Below are positions 1 to 10,885 of a DNA stretch of 64,000 bases, in pieces; the stretch's first letter is position 1; every line of letters starts with the position of its first letter. Below the pieces are notes generated by a model, which saw nothing but the letters and a program-made list of their open reading frames with translations, was not told the origin of the DNA and did no database searches. Origin of the DNA: Nocardiopsis sp. FR4 (GTDB taxonomy: Bacteria > Actinomycetota > Actinomycetes > Streptosporangiales > Streptosporangiaceae); the NCBI RefSeq assembly GCF_009830945.1, contig NZ_VWVV01000012.1, positions 1-64,000 of the forward strand, given 5' to 3'. A program made the translations under genes and the position numbers.

Positions 1-108
1 GTCGTCGCGGTCGTTGTGGTAGGCGGTGTCCACGCCCAGCAGGCGCAGGCGGCGGGCCAGGGTGCCCAGGTGGACGTCGAGGAGGAAGCGCACCGGGTCG
101 AAGGGCAC
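1..108 (-). CDS. Mut7-C family putative RNase, N-terminal part, cut by the window edge
   Basis: The reverse strand reads 36 codons from a GTG with no stop before the edge. The residues FLLDVHLGTLARRLRLLG followed by HNDRDD are the start of the Mut7-C fold (PIN-related, putative RNase), in which early Asp residues bind metal. Many actinobacterial relatives carry a ubiquitin-like domain in front of this one. Here the frame upstream runs into the neighbouring gene with no good start, so the protein may be the stand-alone form. No clear ribosome binding site precedes the GTG. The family call is from recalled motifs, and the start is uncertain. Confidence 0.55.
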   Translation of the reverse strand, partial: MPFDPVRFLLDVHLGTLARRLRLLGVDTAYHNDRDD

Positions 109-127
109 GGTCTGGGGCCACTGGTGG

Positions 128-691
128 TCAGTCCTGCTGCTTGTCCGTCTCCTTGATCCGGTGCAGCGGGGTCCCGTGAGGCTCCTCCGACTCCACCCGG
201 GGCGAGTCCAGGACGACGTCGCCCATCATGTCGAAGGCCAGGGCCACGGTGACCGCCGCGACCAGCAGGACCCCTCCGATCACCAGCAGGGGAACGGACA
301 TCCCCAGGACGATGCCGACGCCGCCCGCGATGAACCCCGCACAGGCCAGGAGCACCGCTACCCAGGAGCTCGGGCGCCCCCGGTGACTGCTGCTGGGGGC
401 GACGCTGCCGCCCTGGCGCTGGAACCCGCGGATGCGGCCGAACCGACTGTCGCCGTCGGGGTGCTCCCGTTCCCAGGCCAGCCCCGGATCCTCCTTGTCG
501 TTGGGGTCGGGAGTCGGGTGCTTCCTGCGCTCGATCATGTCGTCGAAGACCTCGACCGGGGTGCGGGGAGGAGGCGTCTGCCCCCGGTTGGTTTTTGCTT
601 CTGCCTCACGGGCCCCAGTGGCCTCCTCAACCCCAGTAGTTTCAGGGGCCTCAGCGGTCTCGGGGTCCCTCTTCCGCTTGTTCGCTCGCAT
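128..691 (-). CDS. Small membrane protein with a long charged cytoplasmic N-terminus
   Basis: A 187-residue protein that I cannot assign to a named family. Residues 1-100 are hydrophilic and rich in Glu, Arg and Pro. Two hydrophobic segments follow (about 108-128 and 131-155) and then a short charged tail, so it should be a two-span inner-membrane protein with both ends in the cytoplasm. The ATG is preceded by a weak GGGGGGA. The gene lies just upstream of the Mut7-C fragment on the same strand, 19 bases away, and may be cotranscribed. It points away from secA. No catalytic motif is visible. Confidence 0.7.
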   Translation of the reverse strand: MRANKRKRDPETAEAPETTGVEEATGAREAEAKTNRGQTPPPRTPVEVFDDMIERRKHPTPDPNDKEDPGLAWEREHPDGDSRFGRIRGFQRQGGSVAPSSSHRGRPSSWVAVLLACAGFIAGGVGIVLGMSVPLLVIGGVLLVAAVTVALAFDMMGDVVLDSPRVESEEPHGTPLHRIKETDKQQD

Positions 692-1265
692 GGTGATCCC
701 CCCGGGAACACGTTGGCGTTCGACGGACCGCGGCCGTCCGCCGCGGTATGAACCTCCTACGACCTGCCTACCCAGGAACGGAGGGAGGCATCAGCGCGGG
801 TGCGAAACGGCCGGGCGGCCCGTCCCCGCGAGGCCCGACCGCCCCGGTCGCGGCGCCTCGGGGAGCACCTCCGGGGCGCGGCCGGGGAAGGGGTCGCGGA
901 CCCGCGGGATCCGGTGGCGCCCGGTCCGGGTCCCGGCACCCGGAGTGAGCGTTCCGGGAATGTTTCCCGCGCCCGCTCCCGTCCGCATCAGCGGTGTTCT
1001 TCGCCGGGTTTCGGCTGGTATTTCCCATCAAGGCAGAGTGACGTGCGGGAACATATCGGTCGGTTTTATTCGTTTTCCAGGGGGAAACGTGCGGGCGGAC
1101 CCCTCGCCTCAGAGGGCGGGCGTATGGTTCCGGTCCTCTAGGATGTAGCCCCGAGGGCCCAGGAACCCCCGCAGTCCCCCGCGGCCACGGGAAAGCGGTC
1201 AGCGGGCCTAGATCTGATCTCCACGTGCGTGGAGCCAACCGCGATCTGCGAGGAGCGCATAGGAA
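692..1265. other. Intergenic region upstream of secA
   Basis: I see no convincing gene in these 574 bases. The segment around 1019-1090 is clearly less GC-rich than its surroundings. A TAGGAT at 1139-1144 is a plausible -10 box for secA, although no good -35 is visible. An inverted repeat sits at 1219-1234 in the presumed 5' leader. The hpf gene that often precedes secA in actinobacteria is not here. Confidence 0.4.
1219..1234. promoter_or_regulatory. Inverted repeat in the secA leader
   Basis: CTCCACG and CGTGGAG form a perfect 7-bp inverted repeat separated by TG, ending 31 bases before the secA start codon. It could be an operator or a small RNA hairpin near the ribosome binding site. I do not recognise the binding protein. 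Confidence 0.35.
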
Positions 1266-4109
<2,844 letters not shown>

Positions 4110-4117
4110 CCCGAGGC

Positions 4118-4189
4118 GCCCGGCCGCTCCGCCGGCCGGGCACCGGTAGCCGAGAACACGCGCGTGGGCGCGGCCCGAGGGCCGCGCCC
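4118..4189. terminator. Two stacked hairpins between convergent secA and the DM13 gene
   Basis: The first hairpin (4118-4141) has 9-bp arms GCCCGGCCG/CGGCCGGGC. The second (4166-4189) has 11-bp arms GGGCGCGGCCC/GGGCCGCGCCC with a two-base loop. There is no U-tract, as is common in actinobacteria. Because the flanking genes converge, they probably stop transcription from both sides. Confidence 0.7.
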
Positions 4190-4220
4190 GCCGTCGTTCC
4201 CGGGTGACCCGGGGAAGGGC

Positions 4221-4793
4221 TCAGAGCTCCACGGGCGCCGAGCCGAAGGCCACCGAGAAGCGGTCGCACCAGATCACCACGCTGGCCATCCCGTCGAGTT
4301 CGGCGTCGGCCGGGATCTCGTAGTTGGCGTCGCCCTCGTTGCCCTTGAGCGGACCGAGCGCCACGTAGCGCCCGTCGCGGTACTTGGACCAGTCGCCGCC
4401 CGCCTCCTGGTCGGTGATCCACACGTGCAGGTCGGGACCGTCGCTGGTGGCCAGGTCCGTCAGGCGCACGTAGCGCGATCCGTCGGCCAGCTCCAGCACC
4501 GTGGCCGTGCCCGAGGTCGCGTGCTCCTGGGTGAGGAACCCGCCCTCGCCCAGCACCACGGGTTCGTCCGGAGCGGACTCCCCGTCCTCCGGCCGCTCCT
4601 CCCCGGCGGCCGGATCCGCCTCCCGCTCCGCGGCCGGGGGCGCGGCCCGAGGAAGCGCCTCCTCCACCGCGCGGGTCGTGAACAACCGCCAGGGCTGGAA
4701 GGCCCACAGGCCCGCGGCCGCCAGCAGCAGGGCCAGCCCCGCCGCCGCCCACAGCGGCCCGGAACGCCGCCACCCGGGTGTTCCGTCCGTCAT
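4221..4793 (-). CDS. Membrane-anchored DM13-domain protein
   Basis: A 190-residue protein with one transmembrane segment at residues 10-32, a Pro/Glu-rich linker to about residue 75, and a C-terminal DM13 domain containing DGPDLHVWIT, LGPLKGNEGDANYEIP and VVIWCDRFSVAFG. DM13 domains are thought to act in electron transfer or redox sensing through a conserved Cys, here in WCDRF. It should sit on the outer face of the membrane. The frame is open for about 100 more residues upstream, but the ATG behind GGAGGAGAG is clearly the start and the extension is low-complexity. No redox partner gene is adjacent. Confidence 0.8.
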   Translation of the reverse strand: MTDGTPGWRRSGPLWAAAGLALLLAAAGLWAFQPWRLFTTRAVEEALPRAAPPAAEREADPAAGEERPEDGESAPDEPVVLGEGGFLTQEHATSGTATVLELADGSRYVRLTDLATSDGPDLHVWITDQEAGGDWSKYRDGRYVALGPLKGNEGDANYEIPADAELDGMASVVIWCDRFSVAFGSAPVEL

Positions 4794-4914
4794 CGTCTCT
4801 CCTCCCTCGTCGGTGGACTCACTCCTTCCGGGTTCGGAGCCGAGGCCGCGGGGGCGACCCGCGAACGGCGGTTCCCTGTTCCCGGGCCGAACCGGACCGG
4901 GACCGGGGGGCGCT

Positions 4915-5592
4915 GTGTCCGACAGGGATCTGTACGAACTCCGGCTGGGCGTCTTCGCCGAGCCGGCGGAGGCGGACCGGATCGTGCGCGGGGTCGACGC
5001 CATGCTCGCGGCCTCGGGCCTTCGCGCCCGCCCGGCGAGCGTGGCGGAGGCCGGAGAGGAGGTGGACCCCACCGGTACCTCTTCGGGGGAGGAGCCGTTG
5101 AGCATGAGCGTCGACGAGTTCTACGACGAGCTCCCGTACCAGTGGCGCAAGGAACATCCGGGAAGGCGGCCGGGAGAGCGACGCGTGTTCGAGGTGAGGG
5201 CGGGTGTGCTCACCGACCGCCCCCGGGGCCCGCAGGAGGCCCTGGGGCGGCTCCTGCGCCCTGACGAACTGCACGACGGCCCCTGCCCCGTTCCTTGGTC
5301 CTCCGGTGTCCACGAACCCGGCGACGAGACACGGGAGTACCCGGAACTCCGCTACGGCGCCCTGCGCGGCGCTAGGAGGGGCCGTTGCGGAGGGCGAGGG
5401 CGGCCAGCGCCTCCGCGCCGTCCTCCCACGGGTCGCCGTGCCCGACGAGCACGGTCCGCGCTCCGGTCCCCGCGATCGCGTCCAGGGAGGTCAGCGCGCG
5501 CTCCTCGTCCACCGTCGCCGCTCCGGACACGATCTGCGGGCCGTACGTGCCGCGGTACGGATCGAAGGTCACCACGGCGTCACCGGCGATGA
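4915..5592 (+). CDS. Unknown protein, probably frameshifted or over-extended at its 3' end
   Basis: A GTG start gives SDRDLYELRLGVFAEPAEAD, and coding-like acidic sequence continues to about residue 152. I do not recognise the family. Past about 5372 the frame loses its character, becomes Arg/Pro-rich and runs 220 bases antisense through the neighbouring hydrolase gene to a stop at 5592. A TAG lies at 5373-5375 in the next frame, exactly where the convergent gene ends, so the natural end was probably near 5375. Either a one-base indel (real or in the assembly) removed it or the overlap is genuine. The ribosome binding site is weak. Confidence is for residues 1-150. Confidence 0.5.
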   Translation: MSDRDLYELRLGVFAEPAEADRIVRGVDAMLAASGLRARPASVAEAGEEVDPTGTSSGEEPLSMSVDEFYDELPYQWRKEHPGRRPGERRVFEVRAGVLTDRPRGPQEALGRLLRPDELHDGPCPVPWSSGVHEPGDETREYPELRYGALRGARRGRCGGRGRPAPPRRPPTGRRARRARSALRSPRSRPGRSARAPRPPSPLRTRSAGRTCRGTDRRSPRRHRR

Positions 5593-6112
5593 CCGCCCCG
5601 CGGTCCGGGAAGTGCAGCACGCAGTGGCCGAGGGTGTGGCCCGGTGTCGGGACGGCCCTCGGCGCCCCGGGCACCGGTAGCTCGCCGCCCTGGAAGCGGT
5701 GCACCTCCCTGACCGGTGTGGGCCACCACGCCCGTCGCCACAGGAACGACGTGACCGCGGGCAGGGCCTTCGGCTGCGTCAGGAGGTAGGGGGTGCGCGC
5801 ACGTGCGTGCCCGTACTGGCGGGGGTGCCGTGTGAGCGGGACGTCGTTCTCGTGGATGTGGACGGGGACGCCCAGACGTGAGCGGAGCTGCTCGGCGAAC
5901 CCCAGATGGTCGAAGTGCCCGTGCGTCAGCACCAGGGCGCGGATGTCCTCGGGGCGCCGTCCGAGCAGACGCGTGGCTCGCTTCAGGGAGCCCCACGAGC
6001 CGGCCACCCCGGCGTCGACGACCGTCAACTGCCGACCGTCCTCGACGATGAACCAGTTGACGTATCCGTCCCTCACGCAGTGGATGCCCTCCGCCACGTC
6101 CTTCCTGAACAT
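5372..6112 (-). CDS. Metallo-beta-lactamase-fold hydrolase
   Basis: A 246-residue MBL-fold protein. The metal-binding signature THGHFDHLG starts near residue 63, a downstream PTPGHTLGH supplies the next His, and AGDAVV the bridging Asp, with a final His in VGHGDPW. The active site should bind two metals. The substrate cannot be read from the sequence; relatives include lactonases, glyoxalase-II-like thioesterases and RNA-processing enzymes. There is no signal peptide, so it is cytoplasmic. It is a single gene facing away from the GlcNAc cluster. Its stop codon coincides with the point where the gene on the other strand loses coding character. Confidence 0.85.
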   Translation of the reverse strand: MFRKDVAEGIHCVRDGYVNWFIVEDGRQLTVVDAGVAGSWGSLKRATRLLGRRPEDIRALVLTHGHFDHLGFAEQLRSRLGVPVHIHENDVPLTRHPRQYGHARARTPYLLTQPKALPAVTSFLWRRAWWPTPVREVHRFQGGELPVPGAPRAVPTPGHTLGHCVLHFPDRGAVIAGDAVVTFDPYRGTYGPQIVSGAATVDEERALTSLDAIAGTGARTVLVGHGDPWEDGAEALAALALRNGPS

Positions 6113-6265
6113 CGCTCACCCCACACGGAACGGTGAACCTGCCCCAAAACCTCCGGATGCCCTGGTGTGAGCTGTCCCAAACACAGACGGTTCGGCACCC
6201 GTCCGCGCCGCGTCCGCCGCCGCGGCGCGGGGCCCGCCGCACCCGTCGGGCGGGACCCCGCGCCG

Positions 6266-6285
6266 CCGGGCCCCTCCGGGCCCGG
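6266..6285 (-). terminator. Hairpin after the EIIC gene
   Basis: CCGGGCCC and GGGCCCGG form a perfect 8-bp stem with a four-base loop, 15 bases past the stop of the EIIC gene in its direction of transcription. It probably ends the regulator-EIIC transcript. Confidence 0.55.
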
Positions 6286-6300
6286 AGCGGGGACGGAGGG

Positions 6301-7794
6301 TCAGCCGGAGGAGCCCTCCCCGGGCCCGCGGTCCGCCCGGCCCCCGGCCTCCGGGTCCGGTTTCCCACCGGTCGCGGTGCGCGCGGGCTCGCCCGGCTCG
6401 TCCGGATCCAGCTCCCGCCCCGGGGTGGGCAGGTCGAACCGGGTGATGAGCACGTAGAAGATCCCGAAGTAGAGACCGAAGTACACGAGTCCGAGCAACA
6501 GGATCAGTCCGAGCCCGGTCGTGTTGTCCTTGGTCGCGTTGAGCAGCAGGTCGATGAGTCCGGCGGAGAAGCCGAAGCCCAGGTGGGCGTCCAGTGCGTT
6601 CAGGACCGCCATGGAGATCCCGGTCAGCACCACGTGCACCGCGAACAGCACCGGGGCCACGAAGATGAACGCGAACTCCACGGGCTCGGTGATGCCCGTC
6701 GCGAACGCGGTCAGCGCCGCCGGGATCATGATCGACCCGATCTGCGTCCTCCGCTCCTTGGGCGCGGCCAGCCACATCGCCAGTGCCGCGCCGGGCAGGC
6801 CGAACATCAGCACCGGGAAGAACCCGGACAGCAGTCCGCCCGCGTCCGGGTCGCCGGCGAAGTAGCGGGTGATCTCGCCGTGCGTCACGGTGCCGTCGGG
6901 GGCGGTGTAGGTGCCCGACACGAACCAGATGAACGAGTTCACCACGTGGTGCAGGCCCATCGGCAGCAGCAGGCGGTTGATCACCCCGTACAGGCCCGCG
7001 CCCAGCGCCCCGGCGCCGATGATGCCCTCGCCCATGCTCTGGATCCAGCCGCCCACGACCGGCCACACCAGGCCCAGCGCCACGCCCATCAGCAGGCCCG
7101 CCAGCGCCGTCACGATCGGCACGAACCGGCGTCCCCCGAAGAAGCCCAGCCAGGACGGCAGCTTGATCCGGTGGTAGCGCTGCCACAGCAGGGCCGCCAC
7201 CAGGCCCACCGCGATACCGCCGAGCACGTCGGTCGGGTTCTTCACCGCGTGGTTGATCATCGGCATGACCGCGTTGACGGCCTCGGGGTCGGTCAGGGGC
7301 TCCCGGGTCACCGGGTCGACCGGCAGGGGATAGGTGGTCAACCGCGAGCCGAGGTCGCCCGTGGGACCGTCGAAGGCCACCATGGTCCAGGTCGCCACCC
7401 GGTTGAAGACCACGTAGCCGACCACCGCGGCCAGCGCGGTCGACCCGTCGGAGCGCTTGGCGAAGCCCAGGGCCACGCCGACCGCGAAGAGCAGGGGCAG
7501 GGCCTCGAAGACCGCTTCGCCCGCCGTTCCCACGGCGCCCGCGACGGGCTGCATCCACCCCATGCCGGGGAGTCCGGCCAGGCCGTCGGCGCCGAGCAGG
7601 TCGTCCTGCCCCAGGCGGAGCAGGATCGCCGCGGCGGGCAGCACCGCGATCGGCATCATCAGGCTGCGGCCCAGCCGTTGCAGGACGGCGAACACGGAGG
7701 AGGAGCGCTTTCTCCGCTCCGGCTTCCCCTCGGTGGCGGTGCCGCCGCCCGACGGCGGCGGGGCGGACGGGGCGGGGGTCTGGTCCGAACTCAT
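6301..7794 (-). CDS. nagE: PTS permease EIIC subunit, N-acetylglucosamine type
   Basis: A polytopic protein of 497 residues with about ten membrane spans, of the glucose/GlcNAc EIIC family. Typical stretches are RSLMMPIAVLPAAAILLRLG, GGIAVGL and the re-entrant region ITEPVEFAFIFVAP with the substrate-contacting Glu. It would carry GlcNAc inward while EIIB phosphorylates it. No EIIB or EIIA domain is fused; both lie nearby as separate genes. The ATG behind GGGAGGA is preferred over an in-frame start eight codons upstream. It follows the GntR gene by 45 bases on the same strand, so the regulator and transporter form an operon. The sugar is inferred from context. Confidence 0.88.
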   Translation of the reverse strand: MSSDQTPAPSAPPPSGGGTATEGKPERRKRSSSVFAVLQRLGRSLMMPIAVLPAAAILLRLGQDDLLGADGLAGLPGMGWMQPVAGAVGTAGEAVFEALPLLFAVGVALGFAKRSDGSTALAAVVGYVVFNRVATWTMVAFDGPTGDLGSRLTTYPLPVDPVTREPLTDPEAVNAVMPMINHAVKNPTDVLGGIAVGLVAALLWQRYHRIKLPSWLGFFGGRRFVPIVTALAGLLMGVALGLVWPVVGGWIQSMGEGIIGAGALGAGLYGVINRLLLPMGLHHVVNSFIWFVSGTYTAPDGTVTHGEITRYFAGDPDAGGLLSGFFPVLMFGLPGAALAMWLAAPKERRTQIGSIMIPAALTAFATGITEPVEFAFIFVAPVLFAVHVVLTGISMAVLNALDAHLGFGFSAGLIDLLLNATKDNTTGLGLILLLGLVYFGLYFGIFYVLITRFDLPTPGRELDPDEPGEPARTATGGKPDPEAGGRADRGPGEGSSG

Positions 7795-7839
7795 GGTGGG
7801 GGTTCCTCCCTCGGACACGCGCCTGGTGGGCGCGGGGCG

Positions 7840-8577
7840 TCAGTCGCCGTGCCGCCGGGGGTCCAGCCGGGAATGCAGCTGGTAGCGGTCGGCGCGGTAG
7901 GTGGACAGCGCGAGTTCCACGCACTGTCCCTTGGCGAAGCTGCGGCGCTGCATCACCAGCACCGGGCTTCCGGCGGGCAGGCCAAGGAGCCGGGAGTCGG
8001 CCGAGTCGCAGATCCCGGCCTCGATGGTCTGTTCCCCGGAATCCAACAGGATGTCGAACTCGTTTTCCAGAACCTCGTAGAGGGAGCGTTCGGCGAGGTC
8101 GAAGTCCTCCAGGCCCGGGACCATCGCGGCGGGGATGTTGGACCTCTCCACCGCCATGGGCTCGTCGTCGGCGGTACGCATCCGCTCGATGTGGTGCACC
8201 AGGGTGCCCGGCGCGATGTCGAGCATGCGCGCGGTGTGCCCGCTCGCCGGGATGACCTGGCGGATCAGCTCGCGCGCCCCGGGCTCGAAGCCGCGGGCGC
8301 GCATGTCCTCGCTGAAGGAGGCCAGGACCAGGGACATCTCGATCTTGGGCCGGGCGATGAAGGTCCCCTTGCCGGGGACCCGGTACAGCCGCCCCTCCGC
8401 CACCATCAGGTCGATGGTCTGCCGGACGGTCATCCGCGAGAGGCCGTAGGTGGCGCTGAGCTCGCGCTCGGAGGGGATCATGTCGTCCACACCCAGCCCC
8501 GCCTCGGTGATCCAGTCCAGGAGCAGGTCGCGTAGTTGGCTGTACTTGGGTAGCGGGTTGCTGGGGTCGATCGACAT
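7840..8577 (-). CDS. GntR/HutC-family regulator of the GlcNAc cluster (DasR/NagR-like)
   Basis: A 245-residue protein with a winged-helix DNA-binding domain (PLPKYSQLRDLL to about residue 75, including PSERELSATYGLSRMTVRQ and GKGTFIARPK) and a UTRA effector domain (about 90-235), the arrangement of DasR and NagR/YvoA, which respond to GlcN-6-P or GlcNAc-6-P. It heads an operon with the EIIC gene and diverges from the SIS-domain enzyme gene. Two DasR-type operators lie in the shared promoter region, one over the -10 box of this gene, so autoregulation is likely. It is clearly different from the second DasR-like gene in the window. Confidence 0.88.
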   Translation of the reverse strand: MSIDPSNPLPKYSQLRDLLLDWITEAGLGVDDMIPSERELSATYGLSRMTVRQTIDLMVAEGRLYRVPGKGTFIARPKIEMSLVLASFSEDMRARGFEPGARELIRQVIPASGHTARMLDIAPGTLVHHIERMRTADDEPMAVERSNIPAAMVPGLEDFDLAERSLYEVLENEFDILLDSGEQTIEAGICDSADSRLLGLPAGSPVLVMQRRSFAKGQCVELALSTYRADRYQLHSRLDPRRHGD

Positions 8578-8690
8578 GGGTCGGGTGCCTTCTGGATCGG
8601 CGGGTGGAGTCGGCGTCAGACCCTAGCGCGACGGGAGCGCCCCGGGGAGCCGCCGGCCCTGCCCCAGGACCGGAGCAAGCTGGACATGAC

Positions 8691-8712
8691 TGGTATAGTC
8701 CGGACTAGACCA
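8691..8712. promoter_or_regulatory. Tandem DasR-responsive elements (dre) over the divergent GlcNAc promoter
   Basis: TGGTATAGTCCG (8691-8702) and CGGACTAGACCA (8701-8712) overlap by two bases. The published dre core is roughly TGGTCTAGACCA. The first half matches the relaxed TGGTnTAGnCCA except for its last base; the second differs at two positions, not counting the overlap. Their place between the regulator/EIIC operon and the deaminase gene supports repression of both sides by a DasR-type protein. Confidence 0.75.
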
Positions 8713-8732
8713 CACCTCCGTTCGTGTGTCAA
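8704..8732 (-). promoter_or_regulatory. Promoter of the GntR-EIIC operon
   Basis: On the minus strand TTGACA (8732-8727) is followed after exactly 17 bases by TCTAGT (8709-8704), a good housekeeping-type promoter. The -10 lies inside the downstream dre element, so a bound regulator would block RNA polymerase directly. Confidence 0.6.
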
Positions 8733-8820
8733 TCCACCCAGGCGCAGGCGGTTCGCGGCCTCCGCCTCCGACCCCTCCGCCCGCCGCCCACCGCCCGCCA
8801 CACACAGGGGAAGGCCCTCC

Positions 8821-9864
8821 ATGACCACCACGACGAGCGTGATGCGCTCCGAGATCGCCGAGCAGCCCGAGGCGCTGCGCCGCACCTTCGCCGAGCTGCT
8901 CCCGCTGCGCCCCGAGATCGAGGCCCTGGGCCGCTCCACCCGGCACGTGCTGTTCATCGCGCGCGGCTCCTCCGACAACGCGGCCGTCTACGGCAGCTAC
9001 CTCCTGCAGGCCCACACCGGCCGCCTGGCCACCCTCGGCTCCCCCTCCATCGCCACCGCCTACGGGGCCAGGATCGACCTGTCCGACGTGCTGGCCGTGG
9101 CCATCTCCCAGTCGGGTGAGACCGAGGAGATCGTCGAGACCATGCGCTGGGCCGCCGACTGCGGCGCGCGCACCGTCGGCGTCACCAACGGCGCGGGGTC
9201 CCCGCTGGCCCTGGAGGCGGACGTCGCCCTGGTCACCCGGGCCGGGAACGAGGTCGCGGTGCCCGCCACCAAGACCTACAACACGCAGCTGGCCGCCCTC
9301 GCGGTCCTGGCCCTGGGTCTGGGGGCCGCCCTGGACCCCGGCGACCTGGGCCGGGTGGCCGAGGGCATCGAGGAGACCCTCGCGGCCCCCGCCGACGCCC
9401 TGGAGGAGATCGTCGAGCGGATGGTCGCCGTGCAGGGCGCGGTCATCTCCGGGCGCGGCATGGCCTTCTCGACCGCCCTGGAGGCCGCCCTCAAGCTCAA
9501 GGAGGCCTGCTACCTGCACGCCATGGGCCTGTCCTACGCGGACCTGCTGCACGGTCCCATCGCCGTGGTGGACCCGCGCACCCCCGCCCTGCTGGTGGCG
9601 GCTCCCAGCGGTCCGACCCTGACCGGCACCGTCGCCCTCGCCGAGCGCGCGCGCTCCGCCGGGGCTCCGGTCTTCGGCTTCGGCGGCGGCGCGGCCCTGG
9701 CCGGGGCCAGCGACCTGTCGGTCCCCGTGCCGGAGGTTCCCGAGTGGGTGGCGCCGATGAACCTCATCGTCCCCGCGCAGCTGCTCACCGAGCGCCTGGC
9801 CCGCCGCCTGGGCTACAACCCGGACGTGCCGCGCGGTCTGAACAAGGTCACGCAGACCGTCTGA
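8821..9864 (+). CDS. SIS-domain glucosamine-6-phosphate deaminase-like enzyme (NagB-II type)
   Basis: A 347-residue protein with two SIS domains, the isomerase half of GlmS without its glutaminase domain. Sugar-phosphate loop motifs are visible as IARGSSDNAA, ISQSGETEE, PATKTYNTQ, SGRGMAFSTALEAALKLKE and LLHGPIAVV. Stand-alone proteins of this type act as GlcN-6-P deaminases, making fructose-6-P and ammonia. That fits a catabolic cluster with PTS genes and dre operators. Start ATG follows GGGGAAGG. It diverges from the regulator and is followed by EIIB, so PTS import, deacetylation by NagA and deamination would form one path. A GlmS-like synthase or another sugar isomerase is less likely. Confidence 0.85.
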   Translation: MTTTTSVMRSEIAEQPEALRRTFAELLPLRPEIEALGRSTRHVLFIARGSSDNAAVYGSYLLQAHTGRLATLGSPSIATAYGARIDLSDVLAVAISQSGETEEIVETMRWAADCGARTVGVTNGAGSPLALEADVALVTRAGNEVAVPATKTYNTQLAALAVLALGLGAALDPGDLGRVAEGIEETLAAPADALEEIVERMVAVQGAVISGRGMAFSTALEAALKLKEACYLHAMGLSYADLLHGPIAVVDPRTPALLVAAPSGPTLTGTVALAERARSAGAPVFGFGGGAALAGASDLSVPVPEVPEWVAPMNLIVPAQLLTERLARRLGYNPDVPRGLNKVTQTV

Positions 9865-9983
9865 GGCGGGGCGGCGCCAACACCCCGTTCGACCGCTCTC
9901 CCTGGTGCACGCGCCGTCACAGCCCTAAGCTCACCCCAAGCCCCGGGGAACCCCCCGTTTCCACGGCAGATCACGGAGGACAC

Positions 9984-10220
9984 ATGTCGGACAAGGCAGC
10001 GGCGATCGTCGCCGGACTGGGCGGTGCGGACAACATCGAGGACATCGAGGCCTGCATCACCCGCCTGCGCACCGAGGTGGGCGATCCCGGACTGGTGGAC
10101 GAGAAGGCCCTCAAGGCGTCGGGCGCCCACGGGGTCCTGGTCTCGGGCAACGTCGTCCAGGTGGTGGTCGGCCCCGAGGCCGACGCCCTCACCGACGACA
10201 TCCGGGACCTGATCGACTAG
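9984..10220 (+). CDS. nagF: PTS EIIB subunit, glucose/GlcNAc type
   Basis: A free-standing 78-residue EIIB domain. The phosphorylated cysteine is Cys24 in DIEACITRLRTEV, the standard signature, followed by VSGNVVQVVVGPEA. It takes phosphate from EIIA and passes it to sugar in the EIIC channel. A strong CGGAGGA precedes the ATG. It lies 119 bases downstream of the deaminase-like gene and probably shares its transcript. Separate B and C subunits are the normal form for GlcNAc permeases of streptomycetes (NagF with NagE2), and I use that symbol by analogy. Confidence 0.92.
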   Translation: MSDKAAAIVAGLGGADNIEDIEACITRLRTEVGDPGLVDEKALKASGAHGVLVSGNVVQVVVGPEADALTDDIRDLID

Positions 10221-10406
10221 GGCGCTCCTCGCGCGGGCGCCCGTCGGGCCGGAGCGCGTGTGCGCAGGTCGGGCGGGCGGTGCCACAGCGGTGCAAGCAC
10301 GGGGAAAGGTGCGGGAAAGGGCGCTCGGGCAGCATGCCCACGACACGGAACGGCTGCCGGGCGCGCCCCGGCACACCGTCCTTCCTCCTCACCCAAGGGA
10401 ACCGTC

Positions 10407-10880
10407 TTGGTACACGCACTCAAACGCTCCGCCACCGCCCTGGCCGTCCTGCTGGCCGTGGTGTGCGCGACCGCCTCCCCCGCCTCCGCGCACACGCTCG
10501 GGTCGGCCGTCACCTCCTCGACCGGGTGCGGCTGGTCCAACGGCGCCTACACGATCCTGCACTCCTCCACGATCTCGGTCGTCGAGGAGGGGCGGCAGGG
10601 AACCGTCTATCTGCTGTGGAACGGCACCTACGGCCAGAACTGCGTCGTGACCCTCAAGACCGGCCCCTCCCACGGCACGCAGACCTGGACCTGGGCCAGG
10701 CTCTACATCAGGACCGCGAGCGGCGGTTACGAGACGCGCTACGACGAGGGGGATTACGCCCACTACGCGGCCAAGTCGGCGTCGACCCGGGGGGTGTGCG
10801 TCGCCTACCAGGGCGGCATCGAGGGGCTCAACGGCCAGGACGGCTACGCCGGCCGGACCGAGTACGGCAACTGCGGCTGA
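10407..10880 (+). CDS. Secreted SapA-like (spore-associated) protein
   Basis: Starting at a TTG behind AAGGGA, the protein has 157 residues: a Sec signal peptide (VHALKRSATALAVLLAVVC up to ASPASAH), then a small extracellular domain with four Cys. The pattern C...TVYLLWNGTYGQNCVVTLK...GVCV...GNCG at the end resembles spore-associated protein A of Streptomyces, whose biochemical role is unknown. It sits between two PTS genes. It may be coexpressed with them or be an unrelated insertion, as it begins 186 bases after EIIB and ends in its own hairpin. An upstream in-frame ATG would bury the signal peptide and is rejected. Confidence 0.7.
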   Translation: MVHALKRSATALAVLLAVVCATASPASAHTLGSAVTSSTGCGWSNGAYTILHSSTISVVEEGRQGTVYLLWNGTYGQNCVVTLKTGPSHGTQTWTWARLYIRTASGGYETRYDEGDYAHYAAKSASTRGVCVAYQGGIEGLNGQDGYAGRTEYGNCG

Positions 10881-10885
10881 CACCG

